Below are positions 1 through 8,380 of a stretch of 21,774 nucleotides of DNA, piece by piece; position 1 is the stretch's first letter; every line of letters starts with the position of its first letter. Location: IMG/VR virus record IMGVR_UViG_3300046001_000488, positions 1 through 21,774 of that record; one strand, written 5' to 3'. This DNA comes from a virus. The notes under the pieces are model-generated. The model was not told the DNA's origin. It searched no databases and saw only the letters and a program-made list of their open reading frames with translations. Made by a program: the position numbers and the translations under genes.

Positions 1-27
1 TAAATATAACAAACAAAGGAGAAATAT

Positions 28-684
28 ATGAGCGTAGTAAAGGGACTCAAAAATATTAATGCCCTGCTCGACAAGCCAAAGTATGATGAAAACTCACCAA
101 AGGTAAAGTGGCTAAAACTTGCCGACGGTCAATCAGTAAAAATTCGTTTCATTGAGGAACTAGATGAAGACTCTGCAAACTATAATGCAGAACGTGGTCT
201 TGCTCTAGTTGTTAAAGAACACACAAATCCAAAAGACTACAAGCGCAAGGCTGTAGATACTATGGAATCAGAAGGTCGTGACTGGGCAGAAGAAATGCAT
301 CGCAAAGATCCAAAGGCTGGCTGGAGAGGTCGTCTTCGTTTCTATTGCAACGTCTTGGTAGATGATGGCATTGAAGCACCTTATGTTGCAATCTGGTCTA
401 TGGGTGTTAGCAAGCAATCTGCATTTAATACAATTCGTGAGTATGCTCTTGAAACAGGAAGCATCTCAAATGTAACTTGGAAAGTAAAGCGTAATGGTCA
501 GGGAACTGAAACATCTTACACAACTATTCCAGGTGCACCAGACACAGAGCCATTTAATTGGGGAGATATCAAGCCTTATCCTCTTGAGTTAGCATTAAAG
601 AATATTCCTTATGCTGAACAAGAAGCATTTTATTTAGGCTTTGACGGTCCATCAACTTCTTCTGCTACCAATATCGACTGGTAG
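28..684 (+). CDS. gp32-like single-stranded DNA-binding protein
   Basis: Probably coats single-stranded DNA during phage replication and recombination. The 218-residue product looks like the actinophage ssDNA-binding proteins related to T4 gp32: an N-terminal basic segment (VKGLKNINALLDKP), a core with VKWLKLADGQSVKIRF and EMHRKDPKAGWRGR, and the stretch PYAEQEAFYLGF near the end. It ends in NIDW, an acidic-then-aromatic tip reminiscent of the protein-docking tail of bacterial SSB. AAAGGAG at 15-21 sets the ATG start. It lies three bases upstream of the polymerase gene and in the same block as recA, which supports the role. The region around residues 76-92, where gp32 relatives carry zinc-binding Cys, has no Cys here; the only Cys is in FYCNVLV. 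The family call is from memory of motif patterns, so the exact family is less sure than the role. Confidence 0.8.
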   Translation: MSVVKGLKNINALLDKPKYDENSPKVKWLKLADGQSVKIRFIEELDEDSANYNAERGLALVVKEHTNPKDYKRKAVDTMESEGRDWAEEMHRKDPKAGWRGRLRFYCNVLVDDGIEAPYVAIWSMGVSKQSAFNTIREYALETGSISNVTWKVKRNGQGTETSYTTIPGAPDTEPFNWGDIKPYPLELALKNIPYAEQEAFYLGFDGPSTSSATNIDW

Positions 685-687
685 TAG

Positions 688-3600
688 ATGAATTACGTAG
701 GCTTACACGTACATACACACTATTCATTATTTGATGGTGTTGCTACTCCAGAAGAATATATAGACCGAGCAGTTGAACTTGGTATGCCAGCATTGGCTAT
801 CACAGATCACGGAACTTTATCTGGGCATCGGGAACTGTACCGAATTGCAAAAGCAAAGGGTGTAAAGCCAATTCTTGGCGTAGAAGGATATTTTTGTCCT
901 GATCGATTTGATAAGAGGGCAAAAGCAGAACGCACTGAGCCAACTGATATGGTGTATAACCATATTATCCTTCTTGCTAAGAATCAACTTGGTTTAGAGA
1001 ATCTAAACAAAATCAATGAAATCGCTTGGACTGAAGGATATTTCAGCAAACCTCGCTTTGACTTTGAAGTTCTTGAAAAGTATAGTGAGGGGATCATTGT
1101 ATTATCTGGATGTCTAAGCGGTATCATTGCAAAAGCATTAGAGCATGGGGAATATGCTCAGGCTAAAAAACATATTGAATGGTTTAGCCGTGTGTTTAAA
1201 GATGATTTCTATATGGAATTAATGCCACATAATGGAGCAGAAGTAAACAAGCAGTTGGCAGATTTAGCAGATGAATTTAAAATTCAAACTGTAGTTACTC
1301 CAGACTGTCACCATGTTGATGAATCACAAAAAGAAATACAAGAGTTTAAACTTCTTATGAACTCTCATGCCAAAGTACAAAAAGATACTACATATGAAAA
1401 GTCAAAGAAGCAAGATGGAATGATGAAGCGTCTTGATTATTTATATGGCGAAGACAGACAAATGTCATTTAATAAGTTTGATATTCACCTACTTTCATAT
1501 GATGAGATGAAGGTTGCCATGGAATCCCAGGGTATAGTTAGAGAAGATATGTATATTAACTCTATGACTATTGCCGATAAGGTAGAAGACTATGATATTA
1601 AAGATGGATTAAACCTATTGCCAGTGCAGTATAAAAATCCAAACCAAGAATTAGCAAATCTAGCATTTGCAGGATTAGAAGAAAAAAGACTAACCCCTAA
1701 CTGGTTAGGTAATGACGAATATGAAGTTCGTTTAATGGAAGAGTTAGAAATTATTAGAAACAAAGACTTTGCTCCATACTTTCTTGTTGTTCAAAGCATG
1801 ATTGCTTGGGCAAAGAAAGAAGGTATTATGGTAGGTCCAGGTCGTGGTTCCTCTGCTGGCTCTTTGGTTTGCTATGCCCTTGGAATTACAGAGATTGATC
1901 CAATTGAACATGGACTACTGTTCTTTCGATTTATTAATCCAGAACGAAATGACTTTCCAGATATCGACACAGATATTCAAGACAACAGACGTGAAGAAGT
2001 TAAAGACTATCTAGTTAGACAGTATAGGCACGTAGCATCAATTGCAACCTTTCTTCAATTTAAAGATAAAGGTGTGGTAAGAGATGTTGCACGAGTTTTA
2101 GATATTCCGCTAACAGACGTAAACAAAGTTCTTAAACTTGTTGATACATGGGATGAATATTGCAGTTCTAAAACTACGGCTTGGTTTAGAGAAAAATATC
2201 CAGAAGTGGAAATTTATGGAGATAAGTTACGAGGACGTATTCGTGGCACTGGCATTCATGCTGCTGGTGTGGTTACTAGCAAAGAGCCTATATTTAGACA
2301 CGCTCCAATGGAAACTCGCTCTAGTCCTGGCAGTGATGATCGTATCCCAGTTGTTGCAGTGGATATGGAAGAGGCTGAAAAGATTGGTCTTATTAAGATT
2401 GATGCACTTGGTCTTAAGACACTAAGTGTTATTCAAGATACAATTCAAATGGTTAAAAAGAATCACTTTAAGGATATCAACTTACTTGAGATTGACCTAG
2501 AAGATTCAAACGTATACGAGATGCTTTCAAGCGGGTATACAAAGGGTGTATTCCAGTGTGAAGCAACACCATATACAAACCTTCTAGTTAAAATGGGTGT
2601 AAAGAATCTTAATGAACTTGCAGCATCTAATGCTTTAGTTCGTCCTGGCGCTATGAATACTATTGGAAAAGATTATATTGCTCGCAAACATGGTAAGCAA
2701 AATGTATCCTATACCCATCAGATTATGAAAGAATTTACCAGTGATACATATGGGTGTATTCTATATCAGGAACAGGTTATGCAGGCTTGCGTTCACTTAG
2801 GTGGTATGTCAATGTCTGATGCTGATAAAGTTCGTAAGATCATTGGAAAGAAGAAAGATGCGAAAGAGTTCGACGTTTATAAAGAACAGTTTGTTGCTGG
2901 TGCTTCTGCCTATATTGCTCCCAATCAGGCTCGTGATTTATGGCATGACTTTGAAGCGCATGCGGGATACTCGTTCAACAAGTCTCATGCGGTTGCTTAC
3001 TCTACGGTCTCGTATTGGACGGCGTGGTTAAAGTATTACTACCCTCTTGAGTTTATGTTTGCACTCCTTAAGAATGAAAAGGATAAAGATGGAAGAACTG
3101 AATATCTTATTGAAGCAAAAAGAATGGGCATTAGCATTAAACTACCTCACATTAACGATTCAGATATCGATTTTAAAATTGAGGGTAAGGGTATTCGGTT
3201 TGGGCTCACTGCTATCAAGTACATATCTGATAAAATTGCAGAAAGATATATTGCAGCACGACCATTTAGTTCGTACAAAGAACTTGAAGAATTTACCTTT
3301 ACAAAAGGCAACGGAGTAAACAGTAGAGCATTACAAGCATTAAGGGTTATTGGTGCTGCAAACTTTCCAGATAATCCACGCAATGAAGAAGAGATTAAAG
3401 AAAATCTTTATGACTATCTAAATCTTCCAGAGTTTAACATTACAGTTCCATCTCACTATCATGCCTTTATTCAAGAGGTTTGTGACTTTGAGGAAAGAGG
3501 GTCGTTTATTCTTATGGGTATGGTTAAGAGCATTAAGCGTGGTAAGGGATGGTCTAGAGTTGAAGTTCTTGATAAAACTGGATCTGTTGGAATTTTTGAT

Positions 3601-3972
3601 GAAGAGCAGACATCAATTGAGCCAGGAAAGACTTATCTACTGTTGGCTACAGATAATAGAATTGTTTCTGCAATTCCAGTTGAAGACATTAAAGGTTCTT
3701 CAAATGCTCTTGTAAAGTTTTTAAATTATAAACAATTACCATTTACAGACGAGGAAATGTTTGTGGTTTCTTTTAAGCCAAGAATAACTAAGACTGGGAA
3801 AAAAATGGCTTCATTAACCTTGGCAGATACTAGTAGAGATCTACATCCAGTTACTGTATTCCCAACTTCATTTGCACAAGCATATATGCATATTGAAGAA
3901 GGTAACTCATATAAATTTAAGTTTGGAAAGACTAAGGATGGAACAGTGATAATGGAGGAAGTAAATGGTTAG
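688..3972 (+). CDS. dnaE: DNA polymerase III alpha subunit (DnaE-type, with PHP domain)
   Basis: Replicative family C DNA polymerase of 1094 residues. The N-terminal PHP domain (about 1-270) has metal-site residues that look intact: H7, H9, D16, D40-H41, E66 and the DCHH cluster at 206-209. The palm carries GPGRGSSAGSLV and the catalytic aspartates D425 and D427 in PDIDTDI, plus D572 in KIDALGLKTL, matching the three E. coli Asp residues. A helix-hairpin-helix region ending in VIGAANF (about 870-895) is followed by two OB-fold-like stretches, roughly 930-1000 and 1030-1090. It is somewhat shorter than typical bacterial DnaE. I see no clear QxxLF-type clamp-binding motif before the OB region. 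The ATG follows the upstream stop (TAG at 682-684) by three bases, with no strong Shine-Dalgarno, so coupling is likely. A full DnaE in a phage is less common than a PolA- or PolB-type enzyme. Confidence 0.97.
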   Translation: MNYVGLHVHTHYSLFDGVATPEEYIDRAVELGMPALAITDHGTLSGHRELYRIAKAKGVKPILGVEGYFCPDRFDKRAKAERTEPTDMVYNHIILLAKNQLGLENLNKINEIAWTEGYFSKPRFDFEVLEKYSEGIIVLSGCLSGIIAKALEHGEYAQAKKHIEWFSRVFKDDFYMELMPHNGAEVNKQLADLADEFKIQTVVTPDCHHVDESQKEIQEFKLLMNSHAKVQKDTTYEKSKKQDGMMKRLDYLYGEDRQMSFNKFDIHLLSYDEMKVAMESQGIVREDMYINSMTIADKVEDYDIKDGLNLLPVQYKNPNQELANLAFAGLEEKRLTPNWLGNDEYEVRLMEELEIIRNKDFAPYFLVVQSMIAWAKKEGIMVGPGRGSSAGSLVCYALGITEIDPIEHGLLFFRFINPERNDFPDIDTDIQDNRREEVKDYLVRQYRHVASIATFLQFKDKGVVRDVARVLDIPLTDVNKVLKLVDTWDEYCSSKTTAWFREKYPEVEIYGDKLRGRIRGTGIHAAGVVTSKEPIFRHAPMETRSSPGSDDRIPVVAVDMEEAEKIGLIKIDALGLKTLSVIQDTIQMVKKNHFKDINLLEIDLEDSNVYEMLSSGYTKGVFQCEATPYTNLLVKMGVKNLNELAASNALVRPGAMNTIGKDYIARKHGKQNVSYTHQIMKEFTSDTYGCILYQEQVMQACVHLGGMSMSDADKVRKIIGKKKDAKEFDVYKEQFVAGASAYIAPNQARDLWHDFEAHAGYSFNKSHAVAYSTVSYWTAWLKYYYPLEFMFALLKNEKDKDGRTEYLIEAKRMGISIKLPHINDSDIDFKIEGKGIRFGLTAIKYISDKIAERYIAARPFSSYKELEEFTFTKGNGVNSRALQALRVIGAANFPDNPRNEEEIKENLYDYLNLPEFNITVPSHYHAFIQEVCDFEERGSFILMGMVKSIKRGKGWSRVEVLDKTGSVGIFDEEQTSIEPGKTYLLLATDNRIVSAIPVEDIKGSSNALVKFLNYKQLPFTDEEMFVVSFKPRITKTGKKMASLTLADTSRDLHPVTVFPTSFAQAYMHIEEGNSYKFKFGKTKDGTVIMEEVNG

Positions 3973-4978
3973 CATGGAAGATGTATTAGCACAACTTAAC
4001 CCAAAGTTAAGAAAGACTATTATGGTTGGAGATTCAGTTCCACCAACAGAGTATGCACAAACTCCTAGTTTTGGTTTAAACCGTGCACTAGCAGGTGGTC
4101 TGCCTTATGGTCGTCAAGTGCTTATCTGGGGATCAAAGTCTTCTGCAAAGTCCTCCCTATGCCTTCAAATGGTTGGTTTAGCACAAAAAGAGGGCAAGGT
4201 CTGTGCTTGGATTGATGCAGAAATGTCTTATGACAAAGTTTGGGCAGAACGTCTTGGTGTTGACTCATCTAAGTTAATTTACTCACAGGCTCGCACTATT
4301 AATGAAATGGTTGATGTAGGCACAAACTTAATCAATGCAGGTGTTGATATTGTTGTAGTTGATTCAATTACTTCCTTGTTGCCAGCAATTTATTTTGAAA
4401 AAGATTCAGATGAACTTAAACAATTAGAAAATACAAAACAGATTGGTGCAGAATCTCGTGACTTTAGCAATGCGTGGAAGATGATTAATTATGCAAATAA
4501 TAAAGTTAAGCCTACATTATTTGTATTAATATCTCAGTCTCGTAATAACATTAACGCAATGTATACAAGTCAACAGCCAACAGGTGGACAGGCTACTAAA
4601 TTTTATTCGTCAACAGTTATTAAACTGTTCTCATCAGAATCAGATAATCAAGCAATTAAAGGTAAGATTAAAATTGGTGATAAGTTGATTGAAGAAAAAG
4701 TTGGAAGAAAAATTCGTTGGGAACTGCAGTTCTCTAAGACTTCTCCAGGATTTCAATCAGGCGAATATGATTTTTATTTTAGAGGTGACGAGGTTGGGAT
4801 AGATTCCATTGGTGATCTTGTAGACACAGCAGAAGCCTCTGGGTTAGTTAACAGAACTGGTGCTTGGTATCAATTAGAAGATGGAACAAAAGTTCAAGGT
4901 AGAGATGGATTTATAGCACGAGTAAGGGAAGATCTTGACTTACAACAAAGTCTTAAAGATAAACTTATAAATGGCTAA
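3965..4978 (+). CDS. recA: RecA/UvsX-type recombinase
   Basis: ATP-dependent strand-exchange protein of 337 residues. The Walker A is relaxed: GSKSSAKSS at 56-64, with Ala61 where bacterial RecA has Gly before the Lys. T4 UvsX also departs from the canonical motif. The catalytic Glu is E86 in IDAEMSYD, Walker B is VDIVVVDSITSLL, and the loop TGGQATKFYSS matches the RecA L2 / end-of-core region. The C-terminus keeps the IGDLVDTAEASGLV and GAWYQLEDG blocks found in RecA. It overlaps the polymerase gene by 8 bases. GGAGGA at 3954-3959 places the start at 3965 rather than the second ATG at 3974. It presumably acts with the ssDNA-binding protein and the downstream resolvase-like nucleases in recombination-dependent replication. 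Confidence 0.96.
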   Translation: MVSMEDVLAQLNPKLRKTIMVGDSVPPTEYAQTPSFGLNRALAGGLPYGRQVLIWGSKSSAKSSLCLQMVGLAQKEGKVCAWIDAEMSYDKVWAERLGVDSSKLIYSQARTINEMVDVGTNLINAGVDIVVVDSITSLLPAIYFEKDSDELKQLENTKQIGAESRDFSNAWKMINYANNKVKPTLFVLISQSRNNINAMYTSQQPTGGQATKFYSSTVIKLFSSESDNQAIKGKIKIGDKLIEEKVGRKIRWELQFSKTSPGFQSGEYDFYFRGDEVGIDSIGDLVDTAEASGLVNRTGAWYQLEDGTKVQGRDGFIARVREDLDLQQSLKDKLING

Positions 4979-5153
4979 AGAATTTACAGTATATCCTGGA
5001 AAATTTCCATGCAAGAAATGTGGATTTGAAGTTCTATCTTTAAGATATTGGGGCGAGTCTGGAGATGCAACTTGGATGTGTCCAGAAAAACATATATCTA
5101 AAGTCAACATGATTCCTGCTAAAAAGAAGAAGAGTGATTTTATAGATGAGTGA
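4971..5153 (+). CDS. small zinc-ribbon protein
   Basis: A 60-residue protein with a single probable zinc site: C14 and C17 (FPCKKCGFE), C37 and H41 (MCPEKH). The tail is rich in Lys (PAKKKKSDFIDE). It overlaps the end of recA by 8 bases and the next gene by 8 bases, so it is translated as part of the recombination operon. The zinc ribbon and basic tail would suit nucleic-acid or protein contact, but no specific function can be assigned. Confidence 0.75.
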   Translation: MAKEFTVYPGKFPCKKCGFEVLSLRYWGESGDATWMCPEKHISKVNMIPAKKKKSDFIDE

Positions 5154-5445
5154 AAGAGGAGAGTCTAAAAGAATTGGTGCTAAGCAGCACAAGAATTCTG
5201 GTAGAAATAATACTAAAGGAGATGCCTCTTGGCATAACTTTGTATTAGATTTTAAAGAGTGCTCTAAATCTTTTACACTTAATCAAGATGTTTGGGCAAA
5301 AGCAGTTACTGATGCACTTAAGAAGAGTATGGATCCAGCATTAGTTATTGTATTGGGCGAGGGTACAAAGAAGGTACGTCTGGCTATCATAGAGTTAGAA
5401 CTACTAGAACAGTTAATAGAAGGAGAACAAAATGACAGAGGGTAA
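5146..5445 (+). CDS. small PD-(D/E)XK nuclease, Holliday-junction-resolvase-like
   Basis: A 99-residue basic protein. RIGAKQHKNSGRNNTKGD followed by VLDFKECSKSFTL has the layout of small phage resolvase-like PD-(D/E)XK nucleases: a Gly-Lys-rich lead, the KGD metal Asp (D26), then D35-x-K37 in place of the usual ExK. These are followed by an Lx-helix region and a beta strand (PALVIVLGEG). It overlaps its neighbours by 8 and 14 bases inside the recombination operon, which fits a junction or repair nuclease. The Asp-for-Glu exchange is allowed in the fold. The assignment comes from motif spacing only. An alternative is a conserved phage protein that keeps the fold without the activity. Confidence 0.55.
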   Translation: MSERGESKRIGAKQHKNSGRNNTKGDASWHNFVLDFKECSKSFTLNQDVWAKAVTDALKKSMDPALVIVLGEGTKKVRLAIIELELLEQLIEGEQNDRG

Positions 5446-5743
5446 AGAGCAAACAACGTTAGAAATGATTAATGGTTTGGCAGAGATTGCCGAGTTCATG
5501 GAAGATGAAGAACTTAATATTGCTCTAACAATGATTGCTAAGTTAATCATTAAACCAGATATTCCTATGCCAGTTGCAGCAATTGAAATTGTTAGACTTC
5601 AGGCTATTGCAGGAAAGTTAGCGCTAAAGGCTACCTGGATGGCAAATGTTGATAAGAATAACAGAGCAAAGAAAAATATTTACTATACGGCAGCAGAGGC
5701 AGTAAACAACTTAGTATCAGCACTTAAATACATAATGCGATAA
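5432..5743 (+). CDS. conserved helical protein of unknown function
   Basis: A 103-residue protein, almost wholly alpha-helical by its residue pattern, acidic in the first third (LAEIAEFMEDEELNIAL) and basic in the last (NVDKNNRAKKNIYY). No Cys pairs, membrane segments or catalytic motifs are visible. AGGAG at 5421-5425 gives a clear start, and the gene overlaps the upstream nuclease by 14 bases. It is the last gene of the recombination operon before a new promoter. I do not recognise the family. A helical adaptor or accessory of the replication proteins would fit the position, but that is a guess. Confidence 0.7.
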   Translation: MTEGKEQTTLEMINGLAEIAEFMEDEELNIALTMIAKLIIKPDIPMPVAAIEIVRLQAIAGKLALKATWMANVDKNNRAKKNIYYTAAEAVNNLVSALKYIMR

Positions 5744-5745
5744 CA

Positions 5746-5754
5746 TGCTATAAT
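5746..5754 (+). promoter_or_regulatory. extended -10 promoter (TGCTATAAT)
   Basis: TG-C-TATAAT sits in the 32-base gap between two genes, with only a poor -35 (TTAAAT at 5724-5729, 19-base spacing). Extended -10 promoters of the sigma-70/sigma-A type can work without a good -35. It would start transcription near 5761 and drive the Cas4-like nuclease gene, whose AAGGGGAT ribosome site follows at 5765-5772. Confidence 0.6.
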
Positions 5755-5775
5755 TATATAAAACAAGGGGATATA

Positions 5776-6591
5776 ATGACAAAAAGTTTATTACAGCAGG
5801 TTATGCTTAAGAGTGTTTCTAGAAAAAGCACAATACTAGATGCAGATGCTTTGATTGAAAAGATTAAATCAGGATACGTTGTAAATCGTGGTCCAAAGTT
5901 TCAGACAAAGAAAACATTTGCTCCATCAACAATTGCCTATAGCCATGGAGAATGTCCACGCTACTGGTATTTAGCATTTGATGGTGCTACGTTTGAAGAC
6001 AATGCAGATGCTTATGGTGCAGCAAATATGACTGCTGGAACTCTTTCACATGGAAGAATTCAAGATGCAATGATGAATGCTGGAGTTGCAAAGGTTTACC
6101 GTGATGATGATAATAACCCAACAACTGAATTTAAAATTAGATATGATGATCCACCAATCTTTGGATATGGCGATGCCATGCTTGACTGGGAAGGCGAAGA
6201 GGTTGTTGGAGAAATTAAAACAATGCTCAACGAAGGATTTGAGTATCGTAAGAATTCAATGAAGCCTAAGTCTGGTCACCTTATTCAATTACTTATTTAT
6301 ATGAAAATTCTTGGTAAGAAAAAAGGTGTATTGATTTATGAGAACAAAAACAATCACGAACTATTAGTTCTTCCAATTGAAGTAGACGATTACTATCGTC
6401 AATGGATTGATGCAACTTTTCAATGGATGCGTGAAGTTCGTAAGGCTTGGGTAGATCGTACACTTCCAACTAAAAACTATCGTGCAAACTCTAAGATATG
6501 CAAGACATGCCCAATCAAGGCAGCCTGCGATGAAGCGGGTACTGGAGTCCTTAAGATTAAATCTATGGAGGGGCTGATTGAAACTTTGTGA
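5776..6591 (+). CDS. Cas4/RecB-like PD-(D/E)XK exonuclease with Fe-S cysteines
   Basis: A 271-residue nuclease of the Cas4/AddB-like PD-(D/E)XK group. Visible active-site residues are H92 (LSHGRIQDAM), D133 (GYGDAML), E146 and K148 (VGEIKT) and Q171 (HLIQLLIYM). Four cysteines have the 4Fe-4S arrangement of Cas4: C60 (HGECPRYW) far upstream and C242, C245, C251 (CKTCPIKAAC) near the end. Family members trim DNA ends from single-strand breaks or tails. Next to the RecA, SSB and RuvC-like genes the likely role is DNA end processing for recombination or replication. There is no Cas1, Cas2 or CRISPR array in the window, so a spacer-acquisition role is not supported. It has its own promoter upstream. 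Confidence 0.88.
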   Translation: MTKSLLQQVMLKSVSRKSTILDADALIEKIKSGYVVNRGPKFQTKKTFAPSTIAYSHGECPRYWYLAFDGATFEDNADAYGAANMTAGTLSHGRIQDAMMNAGVAKVYRDDDNNPTTEFKIRYDDPPIFGYGDAMLDWEGEEVVGEIKTMLNEGFEYRKNSMKPKSGHLIQLLIYMKILGKKKGVLIYENKNNHELLVLPIEVDDYYRQWIDATFQWMREVRKAWVDRTLPTKNYRANSKICKTCPIKAACDEAGTGVLKIKSMEGLIETL

Positions 6592-6868
6592 CAGATGTGA
6601 TACCTATTTTGAACCTAAAGTAACTTATCAAATTTACTGCAGCGTTGAGTGTAGAGATGCTGCAACTAAAGATAAAATTACTGAAAGGTATCATATCACT
6701 CGTCGCCAAAAAAGAAAAGGCAAAAAAAGATTTTGTTTAGGTGGATGCCAAACTCAGTTATCAATCTATAATGATTCTGGGTTTTGCTCTAGTTGTAATG
6801 TAAGTGAAAAACAAGTGGCAAAAATGTTAAAAGAATTGAAAGGTTTTATTGATTATGAGCAAGAATAA
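6578..6868 (+). CDS. double zinc-finger protein
   Basis: A 96-residue protein with two four-Cys sites: C4, C7, C21, C25 (CDRC and CSVEC) and C53, C57, C70, C73 (CLGGC and CSSC), joined by a strongly basic linker (ITRRQKRKGKKR). This suggests nucleic-acid binding. The start is TTG at 6578, chosen because GGAGGGG at 6567-6573 lies just upstream and the reading frame begins with the first CxxC. It overlaps the nuclease gene by 14 bases. No family is recognised. It could be a small transcription or recombination accessory factor. Confidence 0.7.
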   Translation: MKLCDRCDTYFEPKVTYQIYCSVECRDAATKDKITERYHITRRQKRKGKKRFCLGGCQTQLSIYNDSGFCSSCNVSEKQVAKMLKELKGFIDYEQE

Positions 6869-7451
6869 GTGGGGAATAGAAACTATTCCTAAAACTATTT
6901 GTGCTATTGATGCTAGTACTAATAGTCTTGCATTTGCCTTGTTTGATACCCAAGAAAAAACATTAGGTGTAGTAGGAAAAATAAACTTTCAAGGAAATAA
7001 TACATATGAAAAGGTAATGGATGCCTGTAAAAAAACAAAGGCTTTCTTTGATTACTATGGTGGATTTGAGGCTATTGTTATTGAGCATACCGTTTTTATG
7101 AACTCCCCAAAGGTTGCTGCTGATCTAGCCCTTGTTCAAGGAGCGCTACTTGGTGCTGCTGGTTTAACTGGCACAAAGGTTATAGGAACTGTAGCCCCAA
7201 TTACTTGGCAAATATTTATAGGTAATGGAAAGTTAACTAAGGATGAAAAGTTTTTTATAAGATCAAAAAATCCAGGAAAGTCAGAAGCCTGGCACAAGTC
7301 TAATGAAAGAGAAATAAGAAAGCAAAAGACTATTAGATTTATTAATATGCAGTATGATAAAAATATATTAGACAATGACATTGCAGATGCAATTGGAATT
7401 GGTCATTGGTCTATAAATAATTGGAACAAAGCAATTGGAGTTGATAAATAA
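6849..7451 (+). CDS. RuvC-like Holliday junction resolvase
   Basis: A 200-residue RNase H-fold nuclease. The first metal Asp is D21 in AIDASTNSLAFALF, followed by E79 in IVIEHTVF and D177/D180 in DNDIADAIGIG, which is the RuvC order. PKVAADLALVQGALLG between them corresponds to the helix after the second acidic residue. It would cut branched DNA arising in recombination or before packaging. The start is either TTG 6849 or ATG 6855: GAAAGG at 6838-6843 is 5 bases from the TTG and 11 from the ATG. The segment at about 125-165 is Lys-rich and probably binds DNA. It overlaps neighbours at both ends. Confidence 0.82.
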   Translation: MIMSKNKWGIETIPKTICAIDASTNSLAFALFDTQEKTLGVVGKINFQGNNTYEKVMDACKKTKAFFDYYGGFEAIVIEHTVFMNSPKVAADLALVQGALLGAAGLTGTKVIGTVAPITWQIFIGNGKLTKDEKFFIRSKNPGKSEAWHKSNEREIRKQKTIRFINMQYDKNILDNDIADAIGIGHWSINNWNKAIGVDK

Positions 7452-8095
7452 TGCCTGAGTTAAATGCAAATATACCACCAATAGAATGCTATGTGCGTGG
7501 AAACTTTTTAAGAGATCAGTTAGATAGTCATGACCAATATTTTCCATGTGTAATATTTGGAGTTTCAAGCATCAAAGCCAGAAGCCCACTATTTCATTTT
7601 ATGATGGAAGATGGTGGCATTTGGTGGAGAATGCCTATCAATGCATTTTGTGCTAAACCAGATGTCCCAGAAGAACCAATTCATAATCTTGTTTTATGGA
7701 ACTCCTTTAGCCCACATGTTTCTGTTACAAAGTTTCAGGCATTAAGCAATATGAGAATGTCTTACGTAGATAGAACTCAGACTACTATTCCTGGAACATA
7801 TTTATTTACCCTTGACTGGCACAGTCCAGAAACAAATATACTAGATGATGGATATTCAGAAAATCCAGGTCAGCATAAATGTGGGCATGTTATCCAAAGA
7901 GATGATGGTAATTTTGCAATACAGCCAAATAATCGGGTAAGAATAAAAGAACCATCCTTTGTAACAAAGAAAGATCTAGTAATACAAAGACTGATTAATA
8001 CAAATAAATGGGACGTAGAGAGTTACGATAAGTGGATTCTCGAAGACTCTAATGCATACAATTATGATGTTTTAGACTCTGAGGTTGACAAATAA
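7451..8095 (+). CDS. conserved phage protein of unknown function
   Basis: A 214-residue soluble protein with features I associate with conserved unknowns in aquatic phages: IPPIECYVRGNFL at the start, SPLFHFMMEDGGIWWRMPINAF, GTYLFTLDW, and QHKCGHVIQRDDGNFAIQPNNRVRIKEP. The CGH/HKC cluster and the aromatic-rich central strands suggest a compact beta-rich fold with a possible metal site. It starts in a TAATG overlap with the resolvase gene and so belongs to the replication block. No catalytic motif is certain and no function is claimed. Confidence 0.75.
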   Translation: MPELNANIPPIECYVRGNFLRDQLDSHDQYFPCVIFGVSSIKARSPLFHFMMEDGGIWWRMPINAFCAKPDVPEEPIHNLVLWNSFSPHVSVTKFQALSNMRMSYVDRTQTTIPGTYLFTLDWHSPETNILDDGYSENPGQHKCGHVIQRDDGNFAIQPNNRVRIKEPSFVTKKDLVIQRLINTNKWDVESYDKWILEDSNAYNYDVLDSEVDK

Positions 8096-8099
8096 CATT

Positions 8100-8255
8100 A
8101 TGGCTGGTAAACTATATACATCAGAGGTTTGGCTTCGTAAGAGATATCTTATGGATAAAAAATCTCCTGAAGATATTGCAAAAGAGTGTGGGGCAAGCGT
8201 AGAAACAATCTATGTTTATCTTGCAAAATTTGGATTAAGGAAGAGTAGACGATGA
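8100..8255 (+). CDS. small helix-turn-helix protein
   Basis: A 51-residue protein starting at an ATG five bases after the previous stop. Residues 21-48 form a homeodomain/resolvase-type HTH pattern: KSPEDIAKECGASVETIYVYLAKFGL, followed by a basic tail KSRR. It is almost entirely DNA-binding domain. It overlaps the following gene by ATGA. It may be a small regulator or a helper for the packaging genes that follow. The ribosome site is weak. Confidence 0.65.
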   Translation: MAGKLYTSEVWLRKRYLMDKKSPEDIAKECGASVETIYVYLAKFGLRKSRR

Positions 8256-8380
8256 ATAAAGCACAAAAGATTTTGATTGGTCTTGGCATTGCTGGTGCGG
8301 TGGGAATAACCTATGTTGTTACAGCACTTAGAGGTTTGCCAGAAGCCTTTGATTGGGAAGATGATGAGTCAAGTGAGTGA
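8252..8380 (+). CDS. small single-pass membrane protein
   Basis: A 42-residue product: MNKAQK, a hydrophobic stretch ILIGLGIAGAVGITYVVTAL long enough for one membrane helix, then an acidic tail (EAFDWEDDESSE). It starts in an ATGA overlap with the HTH gene and overlaps the next gene by 20 bases. It could be a small inner-membrane effector, but nothing in the sequence gives a specific function. Confidence 0.6.
   Translation: MNKAQKILIGLGIAGAVGITYVVTALRGLPEAFDWEDDESSE

Noticed and set aside
2138-2425. 95-residue hydrophobic open frame inside the polymerase gene
   Set aside because: It overlaps in a different frame the region holding the third catalytic Asp of DnaE, and its hydrophobic content is an out-of-frame effect.
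5776-6591. CRISPR adaptation Cas4
   Set aside because: The motifs are Cas4-like, but the neighbours are recombination genes and no Cas1, Cas2 or array is seen. A phage recombination nuclease is simpler.
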